This document shows positions 8,534-17,689 of a stretch of 64,000 nt of DNA, piece by piece (position 1 is the first letter of the stretch; each line of letters starts with the position of its first letter). Below the pieces are notes generated by a model that did not search any database, was not told the origin of the DNA, and saw only the letters and a list, made by a program, of their open reading frames with translations. Source of the DNA: Rhodoblastus acidophilus (GTDB lineage: Bacteria; Pseudomonadota; Alphaproteobacteria; Rhizobiales; Beijerinckiaceae); assembly GCF_900187365.1 (NCBI RefSeq), contig NZ_FYDG01000002.1, positions 248,001 through 312,000 on the forward strand, in the 5' to 3' direction. The position numbers and the translations under genes were made by a program.

Positions 8534-10324
8534 TCACCGCACCCGAATATTCGCCATTTCCTGGCCGTCCTCGCTCATCACATGGGTCGAGCAGGCGAGG
8601 CAGGGGTCGAACGAATGGATGGTGCGCAGGATCTCCAGCGGCTGCTCGGGATTGACCATGGGCGTGTTCATCAGCGACGCCTCGAAGGCGCCGATGTTTC
8701 CCTTGGGGTCGCGCGGGCTGCCGTTCCAGGTGGTGGGCACCACCGCCTGGTAATTGTCGATCTTGCCGGCCTTGATCTTGACCCAGTGGCCGAGCGCGCC
8801 GCGTGGGGCCTCGCTGAAGCCCACGCCCTTGACCTCGTCCGGCCAGGTCTTCGGGTCCCATTTCTCGACATTGGCGGTGGAGCTGTCGCCCGCTTTGATG
8901 GTGGCGATCAGTTTTTCGTAGAAATGGCGCATTTTATAACCGGCCCACTGGCTCTCCAGCGCGCGGGCGGCGGTGCGGCCGATCGTCGAGAACAGGGCCT
9001 CGAACGGCAGGCCGAGATCCCGGAGGAACTTGTCCACCGGCTCCTTGAACTCCGCCTTGCCCTGAGCGTAGCCGACGGTCCAGCGCGACAGCGGGCCAAG
9101 CTCCATGGCGTGGCCCTTCCAGCGCGGCGACTTGATCCAGCTGTATTTGCCGCCCTCGTCGAGGCTGTCGATGGCGAGCTTGTCGCCCTTGGTGTTCGGG
9201 CCGAGTTCGTAATGCGGCTCGGTCACGCCGTCCCAGGGATGCAGGCCCTGGGTCTCGTCCGGGTACTTGTACCAGCTGTGGGTGACAAACTCCTGGATTT
9301 GCTGGGGATCGCGCAGATCGACATCGTGGATCTCCGTCAGCTTGCCGTTGATGATGGCGCCGCGCGGCAGCGCGAGGTTTTCCGGCGAATAATCGTTGGC
9401 GCGCTCGGGGATGTCGCCATAAGCCAGCACGTTCTGACTGGAAATGCCGCCGCCATACAGCCAGTCCTTGTAGAACGAGCCGATGGCCGCGATGTCCGGC
9501 ACGTAGACTTCGTCGTTGAACTGGATGATGCGCGCGATGATCTCGGCGACATAGTTCAGCCGCTCCATATTGAGCGCGCCGACGCCGCCGACGCCATCGA
9601 CATTGATCGGACAGGGCACGCCGCCGACCAGCCAGTTCGGATGCGGGTTCTTGCCGCCGAAAATGGTGTGGACCTTGACGATCTCCTTCTGGAAATCGAG
9701 CGCCTCCATATAATGCGCGACGGCCATCAGATTGGCCTCGGGCGGCAGCTTGTAGGCGGCCGAGCCCCAATAGCCGTTCTTGAACGGGCCGAGCTGGCCG
9801 CTCTCGACGAATTTTTTCAGCCGGCTCTGCAAGTCCTTGAAATAGCCGGGCGAGGACAGCGGCCAGGGCGAAATCGACTGCGCCAGCGCCGAGGTCGCCT
9901 TGGGATCGGCCGACAAAGCCGAGATCACATCCACCCAATCGAGCGCATGCAGGTGATAGAAATGCACGACATGGTCGTGCACCTGCAGCGCCAACTGCAT
10001 CATGTTGCGGATGGAATTGGCGTTTTCCGGAATTTTTATGCCCAGCGCGTCCTCAACCGCGCGCACCGAGGTCAACGCGTGGGTTCCCGTGCAGACGCCG
10101 CAGATGCGTTCCGTAAACGCCCAGGCGTCGCGGGGGTCGCGGTTTTTCAGGATCACCTCGATGCCGCGCCACATCGTGCCGGTGGAGACGGCGTTGCGGA
10201 TCACGTTTTGCGAGTCCACGTTCACCTCGACGCGCATATGGCCTTCGATGCGCGTGACCGGATCGACCACGATACGCTTGCCGGATGTGTCGAGTGTGAA
10301 TCCGTTGGGTGTCTGAACGCTCAT
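8534..10324 (-). CDS. hupL: Uptake [NiFe] hydrogenase large subunit
   Basis: This 596-residue protein carries the NiFe active site. The N-terminal motif R-I-C-G-V-C (C75, C78) and the C-terminal D-P-C-L-A-C-S-T-H (573-581) supply the four nickel ligands. A 15-residue tail follows H581; in this family a dedicated endopeptidase removes it after nickel insertion. ATG 10324 is chosen because it has a perfect AGGAGG about 7 bases upstream; longer forms lack this. The protein oxidises H2 at the periplasmic side of the membrane together with HupS. Unusually, its partner is encoded divergently at 10450 and not upstream in the same operon. No maturation (hup/hyp) or cytochrome b (hupC) gene lies on either side within the window. 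Confidence 0.97.
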   Translation of the reverse strand: MSVQTPNGFTLDTSGKRIVVDPVTRIEGHMRVEVNVDSQNVIRNAVSTGTMWRGIEVILKNRDPRDAWAFTERICGVCTGTHALTSVRAVEDALGIKIPENANSIRNMMQLALQVHDHVVHFYHLHALDWVDVISALSADPKATSALAQSISPWPLSSPGYFKDLQSRLKKFVESGQLGPFKNGYWGSAAYKLPPEANLMAVAHYMEALDFQKEIVKVHTIFGGKNPHPNWLVGGVPCPINVDGVGGVGALNMERLNYVAEIIARIIQFNDEVYVPDIAAIGSFYKDWLYGGGISSQNVLAYGDIPERANDYSPENLALPRGAIINGKLTEIHDVDLRDPQQIQEFVTHSWYKYPDETQGLHPWDGVTEPHYELGPNTKGDKLAIDSLDEGGKYSWIKSPRWKGHAMELGPLSRWTVGYAQGKAEFKEPVDKFLRDLGLPFEALFSTIGRTAARALESQWAGYKMRHFYEKLIATIKAGDSSTANVEKWDPKTWPDEVKGVGFSEAPRGALGHWVKIKAGKIDNYQAVVPTTWNGSPRDPKGNIGAFEASLMNTPMVNPEQPLEILRTIHSFDPCLACSTHVMSEDGQEMANIRVR

Positions 10325-10391
10325 TCGTGGTCCTCCTGTCTTTTCAATAGAGAACCAAGCTGTCGCCAAGCCTGTCGCCCGCCAGTTTTGT

Positions 10392-10401
10392 GCAAGCTTG
10401 C
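10392..10401. promoter_or_regulatory. Palindrome in the divergent hupL/hupS promoter region
   Basis: GCAAGCTTGC is a perfect 10-bp palindrome in the 125-base region that must hold the promoters of both hydrogenase genes. It could be an operator shared by the two genes, but a chance HindIII-containing palindrome cannot be excluded. I saw no convincing sigma-54 (GG-N10-GC) or FNR-type box. Confidence 0.25.
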
Positions 10402-10449
10402 GCCCCTAGCGTGCCCAATCGGCGCAGTTCGCGCCACGGAGAGGGCCGT

Positions 10450-11523
10450 ATGGCAGGGGCGGAAAGCTTTTACGACGTGGTGCGCCGCCAGGGGATCACC
10501 CGGCGCAATTTCTCGAAATTCTGCTCGCTCACCGCCGCCAGCATGGGGCTGGGCGCGACCGGCGCCGCCGAGATCGCCCATGCGCTGGAGACCACCCCGC
10601 GCGTGCCGGTGATCTGGATGCACGGCCTGGAATGCACCTGCTGTTCCGAAAGCTTTATTCGCTCGGCGCATCCGCTGGTGAAGGATGTGGTGCTGTCGAT
10701 GATCTCGCTCGATTACGACGACACGCTGATGGCGGCGGCTGGGCATCAGGCCGAGGCGATCCTGCAGGAGGCCCGCGAGAAATATAAGGGCAAGTATATT
10801 CTGGCGGTGGAGGGCAACCCGCCGCTCAACGAAGGCGGCATGTTCTGCATCGACGGCGGGCGTCCGTTCGTGCAGAAGCTGAAAATGATGGCGGCCGACG
10901 CCATGGCGGTGATCGCCTGGGGCGCCTGCGCCTCGTGGGGCTGCGTGCAAGCGGCAAAACCCAATCCCACCCAGGCGGTGCCGATCGACAAGGTCATTTT
11001 CGACAAGCCGATCATCAAGGTGCCGGGCTGCCCGCCGATCGCGGAAGTCATGACCGGCGTCATCACCTTCATCAATACATTCGGCAAGATGCCGTCGCTC
11101 GACCGGCAGGGCCGTCCGTTGATGTTCTATTCGCAGCGCATCCACGACAAATGCTACCGCCGCCCGCATTTCGACGCGGGCCAGTTCGTCGAGGAATGGG
11201 ACGACGAATTCGCCAAAAAAGGCTTCTGCCTCTACAAGATGGGTTGCAAGGGGCCGACCACGTACAACGCCTGCTCGACCGTGCGCTGGAACGACGGCGT
11301 GTCCTTCCCGATCCAGTCCGGCCACGGCTGCATCGGCTGTTCCGAACCGGATTTCTGGGACCAGGGGCCGTTCTATTCGCGGCTGACGCGCATCCCCATG
11401 GGCAATGTCGAATCCACCGCCTATGACGTCGGCGCCGCCTCGGCCGCCGTCGTCGGCACGGCGGTCGCCGCCCATGCGGCGGTGTCGGCGGTCAGCCGGG
11501 CGCGCTTCAAGATGGACAAATAG
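10450..11523 (+). CDS. hupS: Uptake [NiFe] hydrogenase small subunit, oxygen-tolerant (group 1d) type
   Basis: This 357-residue protein starts at ATG 10450 behind GGAGAGGG. A Tat signal (T-R-R-N-F-S-K-F, R18/R19) probably ends near A-H-A at about residue 46. The proximal-cluster Cys set is C62, C64, C65, C160, C165 and C194. The two extra cysteines at 64 and 165 correspond to the supernumerary pair of E. coli Hyd-1 and Ralstonia MBH, which builds a [4Fe-3S] cluster and gives oxygen tolerance. The distal and medial motifs ([21 protein letters not shown]) are present. A C-terminal hydrophobic helix (about 318-345) followed by basic residues anchors the enzyme in the membrane. It transfers electrons from HupL to a quinone-linked cytochrome b not encoded here. 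Confidence 0.97.
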   Translation: MAGAESFYDVVRRQGITRRNFSKFCSLTAASMGLGATGAAEIAHALETTPRVPVIWMHGLECTCCSESFIRSAHPLVKDVVLSMISLDYDDTLMAAAGHQAEAILQEAREKYKGKYILAVEGNPPLNEGGMFCIDGGRPFVQKLKMMAADAMAVIAWGACASWGCVQAAKPNPTQAVPIDKVIFDKPIIKVPGCPPIAEVMTGVITFINTFGKMPSLDRQGRPLMFYSQRIHDKCYRRPHFDAGQFVEEWDDEFAKKGFCLYKMGCKGPTTYNACSTVRWNDGVSFPIQSGHGCIGCSEPDFWDQGPFYSRLTRIPMGNVESTAYDVGAASAAVVGTAVAAHAAVSAVSRARFKMDK

Positions 11524-11537
11524 CCGACCGACGGGCG

Positions 11538-13142
11538 TCAGGCCTGGGCGACGGCGCCCGGGCCTTCCGCCTGCGGCGCCCCGCCCAACTTGAGCAGCGA
11601 GCGCAGCCCCGATCCCGCGACGGCGCAGCCAAGACAGATCAGGACGCCGGCGAGCGGCGACATGAAGACGACATAGCGGTGAACCGGCGCGACCGACGCC
11701 AGCATGACGCCATAGATGACGAAACGCGCGCCGATCAGGCTGAACAAGCCCAGGGTCAAGGCCCAGACCCGGCGATCGACGGCGAAGATCAAGCCGAGCG
11801 CGAAGCTGAGCGCCGCCATCGCCCCAATCAGATAGCGATAGTTGGCCGCCACCGCCTGGCGGAGCGCGTCGTTCCTGGTCTTGAACTGGTGGCCGACGAG
11901 ATAGGTGCGCCGCGTCAGGGCGGCGTCAAACAGATCGGGGCGGTAGTCGTCGAGTATGCGCGCGCCGGCCTCCTCCGCCGAAGGCGTCGCCAACATATGC
12001 AGCACGGACCCCAACTCCTCGGGCAGACCGGGCAGCCAGTTGGACAGGTTGGGGTCGAACGGATAGGGCAGCGGCAAGGCCGTCCGGGGCAGTTCGCCGC
12101 TCGCCAGCGCGGCGCGCACTTCCGCCGTCGCCGCCGTCAACTTCTCGACCAGCACGCGCGGATCCGCGCCATATTTGGCGACGGCGAGATAATTGACCAG
12201 CCACAGGGTGCGCGAGGGATCGACTTCCAGCCGATGGACGAAGTGCGACGAATGCTCGCGGAAAGTCTGGACTTGCGGCGGCGCGTCGGCGTCCAAGGCC
12301 AGGGCCGGTCCCGCGAATTCGGCGAAGGTCTTGCTGACGCGCGCGGCCTCGGCGAAACTTTTCCGCGTCGCCGGGGCGTAGCGCACGGAATCGTCCACCT
12401 TGATGTGATGAATTTCGGTCAGGAAGTCGCGGATATACGGAAACATGCCCCGGTAGGACGGCGCGCCCCAGTTGGCGTCGTTGGTCATCGCGGTCAGGCC
12501 GCACAGCGTCAGCGTGATCAGTCCGGTCGGCGCCGCCAGCAGGCCGGCCTTGCGCAGCCAGTCGCGCCGGTCCTCGCGCCGAAACAGGCTGAACAGCAGC
12601 AAGGCCGCGACGAAGACGAGGACGAACACCTCCTCGCCCTCGCGGGTCAGGATGATTCCGGCGGAAAACAGGCCGAACAACGCGGCGGCGACGCCCCGTC
12701 TGCGCAACGTCTCCCGCGCGTCCAAAACCAGGACGGCGCAGCCCAGCAGGGCGATATATTCGACATAGAGGAAGGGTTCGCGCTGAAACTCCGTGAACGA
12801 CCGGATGGCATAGGGGTTGAACAGCAGGATGGCGAAAACGGCCAGCGACGCCCAGGCGTTGAACCGCGACTTGAGCTGCAGGGCGAGGAAAATCCCGCCG
12901 CCGATCAGGCCGGCTTCCAGCGCCATACGGTAGGGAATGGCCAGCACCGCGCACCAATGCGCCACCAGGGGAACGACCGGCGGACGATAGAGCGCGCCCA
13001 TGTCGCGCCAATAGCCGGCTTGCGCCAGCGAGGCGAGGCCCTCGGTGTCCCATTGCGCGCCGACGATTTCGGTGTCGCCGCACAAAGCGTAGCGCGCCAC
13101 CGCCAGCAGGGCGAGCAAAATGTAATAAATCCGGTTGGTCAT
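11538..13142 (-). CDS. Polytopic membrane protein, glycosyltransferase-like, last gene of the glycan operon
   Basis: This 534-residue protein has about nine to eleven hydrophobic segments: an N-terminal group (residues 1-220, including an F-x-R-E-P-F loop), a large hydrophilic, presumably periplasmic region (about 235-430) and four helices at the C-terminus. The arrangement resembles GT-C-type glycosyltransferases that use lipid-linked sugars, with acidic D-T-E and D-T-E-G near residues 20-33 in the first loop, but I do not recognise the exact family. ATG 13142 is chosen over a longer form because the extra N-terminus is low-complexity and would overlap the preceding gene. It starts 31 bases after the nucleotidyltransferase stop and converges on hupS with a 14-base gap. 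Confidence 0.65.
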   Translation of the reverse strand: MTNRIYYILLALLAVARYALCGDTEIVGAQWDTEGLASLAQAGYWRDMGALYRPPVVPLVAHWCAVLAIPYRMALEAGLIGGGIFLALQLKSRFNAWASLAVFAILLFNPYAIRSFTEFQREPFLYVEYIALLGCAVLVLDARETLRRRGVAAALFGLFSAGIILTREGEEVFVLVFVAALLLFSLFRREDRRDWLRKAGLLAAPTGLITLTLCGLTAMTNDANWGAPSYRGMFPYIRDFLTEIHHIKVDDSVRYAPATRKSFAEAARVSKTFAEFAGPALALDADAPPQVQTFREHSSHFVHRLEVDPSRTLWLVNYLAVAKYGADPRVLVEKLTAATAEVRAALASGELPRTALPLPYPFDPNLSNWLPGLPEELGSVLHMLATPSAEEAGARILDDYRPDLFDAALTRRTYLVGHQFKTRNDALRQAVAANYRYLIGAMAALSFALGLIFAVDRRVWALTLGLFSLIGARFVIYGVMLASVAPVHRYVVFMSPLAGVLICLGCAVAGSGLRSLLKLGGAPQAEGPGAVAQA

Positions 13143-13173
13143 TGCAAAATCGTCCCTGCTCGCCGCCCGCGCC

Positions 13174-13935
13174 TCAGCCTTCGTGCGCGGCGATGGCGCG
13201 CGCGGAAACCGGCGGGTTGCGAATGAAATCCTCGACCTGGGCGGGCGTGCCCAACTGGCCGACGTCGTCAAGCGCGAGACGCTGGATGCGCAAGGCGCGC
13301 CCGTCCGCGATCAGTTGATTGTACATGGGCGCGATGTAGCGTTCGCCCTTCTCCTCGCCGCCCCGCTCGAAAAAGCGCCGATAGGCCTCGCAATAGAGCC
13401 GCGCGCTGGAAAACCAGTAGAACCCGACGGTGGCGTGCTCGGAAATCCGCTTCTTCTCGCGCAATTCCACCGCGAGGCCGGACTCGTCGAGCCGCACGAA
13501 AGACCAGCCCTCCCCGGCGCCGGGAAAACAGGGAATCCAGCCGTCGCAGGCCGGAATGGCGGCGGGGGTCATGGCGCCCGGCCGCACGAATGTGTCGATG
13601 TTGAACACCGCGAACGGCGCCTCGGGCGGCGCCTGTTCGGCCAGCAGCAGCGCCGTGGTCGCCTGGCCGTCGGTCGGCGCGGGCAGGCTCAACAGGCGCC
13701 CGAGCGGAATGTTCAGGTCGCCGCAGCGGCCGCGAATAAAATCCTCGGCGTTTTCCTCGGCGCGCACGGCGAAATCGAAGGTCCAGCCCGCCGCGCGAAA
13801 ACCTTCCAGCGCCAGCATCGACCAGTCGAACAGCGGCCGTCCCAAAGCCTCGATCCGATATTTCGGGACCTTGTAGCCGGCGTTGGCGAAGCGCGAGCCG
13901 AAGCCCGCCATGGTGATGGCGATCGTTCCGGTCAT
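13174..13935 (-). CDS. Nucleotidyltransferase of the sugar/choline-phosphate type
   Basis: This 253-residue enzyme has the nucleotidyltransferase signature near its N-terminus (ITMAGFGSRF followed by Y-K-V-P-K-Y), a mid-protein F-N-I-D-T-F that supplies the metal-binding Asp, and a late G-Y/F-Y-W-F segment. It belongs to the fold that joins NTP and a phosphorylated sugar or amino alcohol to make an activated donor. The substrate cannot be read from sequence; LicC-like cytidylyltransferases share the M-A-G-x-G-S-R-F start. Its ATG overlaps the phosphatase stop (ATGA), so the two are translationally coupled. The kinase upstream and phosphatase between them suggest that the three act on one pathway. 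Confidence 0.8.
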   Translation of the reverse strand: MTGTIAITMAGFGSRFANAGYKVPKYRIEALGRPLFDWSMLALEGFRAAGWTFDFAVRAEENAEDFIRGRCGDLNIPLGRLLSLPAPTDGQATTALLLAEQAPPEAPFAVFNIDTFVRPGAMTPAAIPACDGWIPCFPGAGEGWSFVRLDESGLAVELREKKRISEHATVGFYWFSSARLYCEAYRRFFERGGEEKGERYIAPMYNQLIADGRALRIQRLALDDVGQLGTPAQVEDFIRNPPVSARAIAAHEG

Positions 13936-14351
13936 GAGTCCTGCATCTCGCCTTCGCCAGCCAGCCGGTCGCGCCGGCAAATCTCCTCCAGCCCCTCGAA
14001 CGTGTTGTCGAGGAACTCGCGCGGCCGCACGGCGCGGTCGTCGATGTAGAATCCGTTGGCGCCCGGCCAGGGCTTGGCCACGTGCAATTCGTGGAAGGGA
14101 ATGTCGTGGCGCTTCAGCCAGTCGAGCAGCACCGGCGCGACATTGATGGCGATCTCCCCGGCGTTGCCGTCATAGGTGCGCATGCCCCGGGCGGTCTGGA
14201 TCACGATGCGCCAGCCCTGGTCGGCCAGCTTGCGCAGCTTTTCGACAATGCGCGGCTCCGGCGTGAGATCGGCGTAGCTCTGGTCGCGCGACTTGATCGG
14301 GCACAAAGTGCCGTCGACATCGACGATCAGGATGTTTTTCGTGGCTATCAC
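13932..14351 (-). CDS. HAD-family capsule-type phosphatase
   Basis: This 139-residue protein has the HAD motif I as V-D-V-D-G-T-L-C, motif II as I-Q-T-A-R-G, a Lys in H-V-A-K-P-W as motif III, and a D-D-R-A acidic motif IV. The short length without a cap domain matches the small phosphatases found in capsule and surface-glycan clusters. GTG 14351 is chosen because it overlaps the kinase stop as GTGA, the same four-base coupling used elsewhere in this operon; the longer ATG form at 14384 would overlap the kinase by 37 bases. It probably dephosphorylates a small precursor used by the neighbouring nucleotidyltransferase pathway. The substrate is unknown. Confidence 0.8.
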   Translation of the reverse strand: MIATKNILIVDVDGTLCPIKSRDQSYADLTPEPRIVEKLRKLADQGWRIVIQTARGMRTYDGNAGEIAINVAPVLLDWLKRHDIPFHELHVAKPWPGANGFYIDDRAVRPREFLDNTFEGLEEICRRDRLAGEGEMQDS

Positions 14352-15817
14352 GGCTGTTCTTCCAACCAGGAGATCAGTTTGCATGCGGTCAGCGCGAAGC
14401 CGACCAGTTTTTGCGGATGGTCCATGTGCAGCGGCAGCATGGACAAAAACAGCGACAGTTCATAGGCCCGGACAATTTTCAGATCGACGCCGGCCGCCTG
14501 CAGCCGCGTCATGAAAATCTCCTGGCTCCAGCGCGGCGGGCCGCCCGACTGCAACAGCAGTTGCAGGGACAGCGAGCGGTCGATCACGCAATCGAACAGG
14601 TCGTTGTTGATGAAATCATAGCCGCCCAGCACGGAATGGCTGAATTTGGCCAGATCGTAAAGCGGATGCATCCAGGCTTCGTCGCGTGAGCGGGCGCCGC
14701 GCGGGTCGATCAGGCGCAGCAACCGCGTGCGGCGGTCGAACAGAATGTTGGAAAAGCAGGGGTCGCCATGGCCGATGGCCAAGCTGTCGGACGCGTCAGC
14801 CTCGATCGCCGCCGCCACCAGTTCGCGCCCGCGCGCGGCGAATTTCGACAGGGCGCCGAGCGGGCCGGCCTCGGCCAGCATCCGGTCGACGCGCCGGCCC
14901 ATGTCGCAGCCGAGAAACTTTTCCAGCCGCGCGTCCATCTTGTTGAGGATGGACGCGCGGGCGACCGCCCGGACAGCGGCGACGCCGTCGGGACGCAGCG
15001 GCCGGGCCGCGATGAAGTTCAGGAAACCATCGACCAGATCGGCGAAGGCGCTTTCGTCGAAGGCGAAATGGATGAATTGCATGGCGCAATCGGGCACCGC
15101 CAGACGCTCCATGGCGTAGGAGGCGACCTTCCCGTCATCCTCGAAGCCGAAGGTCGGCAGCAGGAACGGCTTGAGCGACTCCGGCGCGACATGGAAGAAA
15201 CTGTACTCGGCCTGCATTTTCGCGCGGTCTGACGAACTCTTGCGCAGCGTCCAGCCGCTGATCCGCGCATTGTTGAAGGCGCGCGTCTCGGTGGCGCCGG
15301 CCATGAATTCGAGAAACTGTTCGGGCCGGCGCAGATCGACGAAACCGCAAGGGTTGCCGCTGACCCGGCCCGACAGCGCCGGGCTGAGAAAATGCTCGCG
15401 CATCACCTGCGCATTATAGGGCGACAGCAGCGGCAGCAGGTCGCCGGTCTCCAGCAGCGCCGGGGCCTCGCCATGGGCCGGCTCCGCCAGCAGCCGCGAC
15501 CCCGGCGCATAGATCGCCTGCGCCACGAGATCGGCCAGCTTGCCGGCGCGGGTGGGCATCTGGCACGAGGGCAGGCGCAGGAAAATCGCGCCCGGCGCCG
15601 CATTCTGGATCATGCCGGCGAGGAAATTGGCGTCGAGATCGTCGGTGAGGTGATAGAAATCCTCGCAGCCGCCCTTCAAAATCTCGTCGCGGATCAGTTC
15701 CCCGAAACTGACGCGCCGCCGCAGAATGGCGGAAAATCGGCCCGCGCCGACAATTTCCTCGATCTCTCGGGGCAGCGGCGGGCGGTCGTCGTAAACGACG
15801 GTCAATCTGGCGAACAT
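14348..15817 (-). CDS. APH/choline-kinase-like phosphotransferase
   Basis: This 489-residue protein has a C-terminal kinase region with the Brenner-type motif H-G-D-P-C-F-S-N-I-L-F and the metal-binding I-D-P-R-G about 20 residues later, as in aminoglycoside/choline/ethanolamine kinases. The N-terminal 200 residues hold a separate region with no motif I can name (L-D-A-N-F-L, P-x-A-G-K-L-A-D). The start at ATG 15817 overlaps the upstream membrane-protein gene by 16 bases; the frame upstream of it is that gene read out of phase. With the phosphatase and nucleotidyltransferase it could activate a small alcohol or sugar for attachment to surface glycan. An antibiotic-resistance role is unlikely given the context. 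Confidence 0.75.
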   Translation of the reverse strand: MFARLTVVYDDRPPLPREIEEIVGAGRFSAILRRRVSFGELIRDEILKGGCEDFYHLTDDLDANFLAGMIQNAAPGAIFLRLPSCQMPTRAGKLADLVAQAIYAPGSRLLAEPAHGEAPALLETGDLLPLLSPYNAQVMREHFLSPALSGRVSGNPCGFVDLRRPEQFLEFMAGATETRAFNNARISGWTLRKSSSDRAKMQAEYSFFHVAPESLKPFLLPTFGFEDDGKVASYAMERLAVPDCAMQFIHFAFDESAFADLVDGFLNFIAARPLRPDGVAAVRAVARASILNKMDARLEKFLGCDMGRRVDRMLAEAGPLGALSKFAARGRELVAAAIEADASDSLAIGHGDPCFSNILFDRRTRLLRLIDPRGARSRDEAWMHPLYDLAKFSHSVLGGYDFINNDLFDCVIDRSLSLQLLLQSGGPPRWSQEIFMTRLQAAGVDLKIVRAYELSLFLSMLPLHMDHPQKLVGFALTACKLISWLEEQP

Positions 15818-16803
15818 ATCGACCTGCGGAACATGTGAAGGCGGATGCGGCGCGGTTGCGACCGGTTGGCGAAGGCGAGACGGCCGGGCGCCGCGTCCTG
15901 CGCCCCGTTCGGCCGGCGCAACAGGCGGACGAGCCGAAAACTGGCGACCGGCCAGCACAGCGCGAGCACCGCCAGCGCCACCGCGCCATAGGCGTTCGAC
16001 GGCAGGCCATTCTGGAACGCCAAGATGCGCACGAATTCGTCGCCGAGAGTCAGCGGCGTGAGCGCGGGAATCAGGCAGGCCACGGTCGCGGCCTCCGCCA
16101 GCCAGACGCCGAGCGAAAAGGCGAGCAAAGCGGCGAAGTTGCGAACCGCGCTGTCGCGGGCGAGCTCGACGGCCTGGCGCAGCGAGCAGATCAGCCGCAG
16201 CGCCACCCGCGCCTCGCGGGACAGATGATGGGTGAAAATATAGTCCTGCAACGCCAGCAGGCCGGGACGGGCGATGAAAACCAGCGCGAAGCCGGCGCCG
16301 ATCACCAGCGCCAGCACGGTGAGCGTGAGCCGGAAGGTTTCGGGAAAACCGACGCCGAAGGCGCTCAGGCCCAGGGCGAACACGATCAGCGCTATGGCGT
16401 CGAAAATGCGCTGCGCCAGCGCGATCAGCACGGCCTTGCCGGGATCGCCCGAAAGCAGCGCCAGGGCGCCGATCAGATAGGCGTCGCCGAGCTTGAACGG
16501 CAGGACGATTGAGGCGGGCGCGGCGTGAAAATGCAGCGCCAGCAACTGGCGCAGCCGCAGCGGCGCGATTCCGGCGCCGATCATCGCCAGCCGCAGCGCG
16601 CGCAGCAGATGGGAGAGCAGGTAGCAGGCGCCGGCGGCCAGCAGCCAGCTCCAATCCGGGAGCTGGGCGGCGGAGGTCTGAACCCAGTCATGGGCGGACA
16701 GCGCGAACAGCCCCGCCAGCGCCAGCCCGGCGACGGCGAAGGCCGCCTTGATCCCGGCGGCCGCGTCGCGACCGGACAAAAAGCGTCCCGCCCTTGCGCT
16801 CAT
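15802..16803 (-). CDS. Lysylphosphatidylglycerol-synthase-TM/flippase-like membrane protein
   Basis: This 333-residue protein has about eight transmembrane helices. The pattern S-H-L-L-R-A-L-R, a loop A-A-P-A-S-I-V-L-P-F-K-L-G-D-A, and a late N-G-L-P-S-N-A-Y-G-A resembles the LPG_synthase_TM (UPF0104, MprF N-terminal/AglD-like) family, in which the P-x-K-x-G-D/E element is typical. Members move lipids or lipid-linked sugars across the membrane or accompany glycosyltransferases. It starts three bases after the GT2 stop and overlaps the kinase gene, so it belongs to the same operon. The C-terminal 30 residues are basic and cytoplasmic. The transported lipid is not known. Confidence 0.7.
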   Translation of the reverse strand: MSARAGRFLSGRDAAAGIKAAFAVAGLALAGLFALSAHDWVQTSAAQLPDWSWLLAAGACYLLSHLLRALRLAMIGAGIAPLRLRQLLALHFHAAPASIVLPFKLGDAYLIGALALLSGDPGKAVLIALAQRIFDAIALIVFALGLSAFGVGFPETFRLTLTVLALVIGAGFALVFIARPGLLALQDYIFTHHLSREARVALRLICSLRQAVELARDSAVRNFAALLAFSLGVWLAEAATVACLIPALTPLTLGDEFVRILAFQNGLPSNAYGAVALAVLALCWPVASFRLVRLLRRPNGAQDAAPGRLAFANRSQPRRIRLHMFRRSICSPD

Positions 16804-16806
16804 GGG

Positions 16807-17610
16807 CTAGGCTCCGGTCCATTCCCGAACGGTTTGCGACGAATAGCTTTCGATGGCGACGGCGCGATGCTCGGCCGCCAGAAACCCGTTCGGATCGAAA
16901 ATGCGTTGCGCCAGCAGTTTCAGCATGCGCAGGCCCTGACGAAACAGCTTGGCGTTGGAGATCTGATCGTCCTCGCGCCAGGTCAGCGGGAAGAATTGTT
17001 GGCGGAACTGCTTTTGGCAGCAGGCGAGGATCAGGAAATAGTTGAACGTCAGGTCGTCGCGGAAGCGGCGATGGAAGCCGTCGCGAAAGATCTCGACGCG
17101 GTAAAGATTGAGGCCCGAGCCGAGATCGTACAGCCTTTGCCCCGAAACAATCGAGAAAACGCCGTTGAAAATCTGGTTGGCGGCGGTTCGCAGCGCCGAA
17201 TAGCCTTCAAGCCTTGACCCCGGCATGAAGCGGGCGCCAAGCAGGCAGTCGAGCCCATGATGCGCGCCGGCGGCGATCCGCGGCGTGAGATCGGCGATCG
17301 AACCCTGGTCGTCGCCATGCAGCACCACCAGATGCGAATAGCCCCGCGCCAGCGCGAAATCGATCGCCACCTTGTGCGAGCCGCCGAGCCCGTAATTGCC
17401 ATTGTTGCGGAAAATGGCGCGATAAGGCAGCGGAACGCCCTCCATGGCGGCGGCGGCGACCTCCAGCGTATCATCCGGCGACTGGTTGTCGACGCAGATG
17501 ACGCCATGAAAAACCTGCGCGACATCAGGGTGTTTCAGTTGTTCGAGCACGCGCCCGATCTGTCGCGCGCAATTATACATCGGAATGAAGATCAGGATTT
17601 TGTCGGCCAT
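16807..17610 (-). CDS. Family 2 glycosyltransferase
   Basis: This 267-residue enzyme has a GT-A fold: start motif I-F-I-P-M-Y-N-C, nucleotide-binding V-D-N-Q-S-P-D-D-T, and the D-x-D equivalent L-H-G-D-D-Q-G near residue 103. The pattern G-S-R-F/G-A-R-F-M and L-Y-D-L-G-S-G-L-N-L-Y resembles polyprenol-phosphate sugar transferases. No transmembrane segment is evident, so it acts at the cytoplasmic face. ATG 17610 is chosen because conservation begins right after it. It probably loads a sugar onto a lipid carrier or a glycan for the downstream flippase-like and membrane transferase proteins. The GtrA gene lies 79 bases upstream on the same strand. Confidence 0.85.
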   Translation of the reverse strand: MADKILIFIPMYNCARQIGRVLEQLKHPDVAQVFHGVICVDNQSPDDTLEVAAAAMEGVPLPYRAIFRNNGNYGLGGSHKVAIDFALARGYSHLVVLHGDDQGSIADLTPRIAAGAHHGLDCLLGARFMPGSRLEGYSALRTAANQIFNGVFSIVSGQRLYDLGSGLNLYRVEIFRDGFHRRFRDDLTFNYFLILACCQKQFRQQFFPLTWREDDQISNAKLFRQGLRMLKLLAQRIFDPNGFLAAEHRAVAIESYSSQTVREWTGA

Positions 17611-17689
17611 ACCGCGAACTCGTCGAATATTGACGGCGGTTTTACCCAACGCGCCCGGCTTTGTCTCGCAAAATTGCGCTGCTCAAGCG

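Noticed and set aside
10325-10449. Sigma-54 promoter in the hydrogenase control region
   Set aside because: No GG-N10-GC arrangement with acceptable flanking bases was found on either strand.
8582-10612. 676-codon plus-strand frame across hupL
   Set aside because: Shadow of hupL; hupL has all nickel ligands and a perfect ribosome site on the other strand.
13932-14384. Longer ATG start for the HAD phosphatase
   Set aside because: GTG 14351 overlaps the kinase stop by four bases, the pattern used by the next gene pair; the longer form needs a 37-base overlap.
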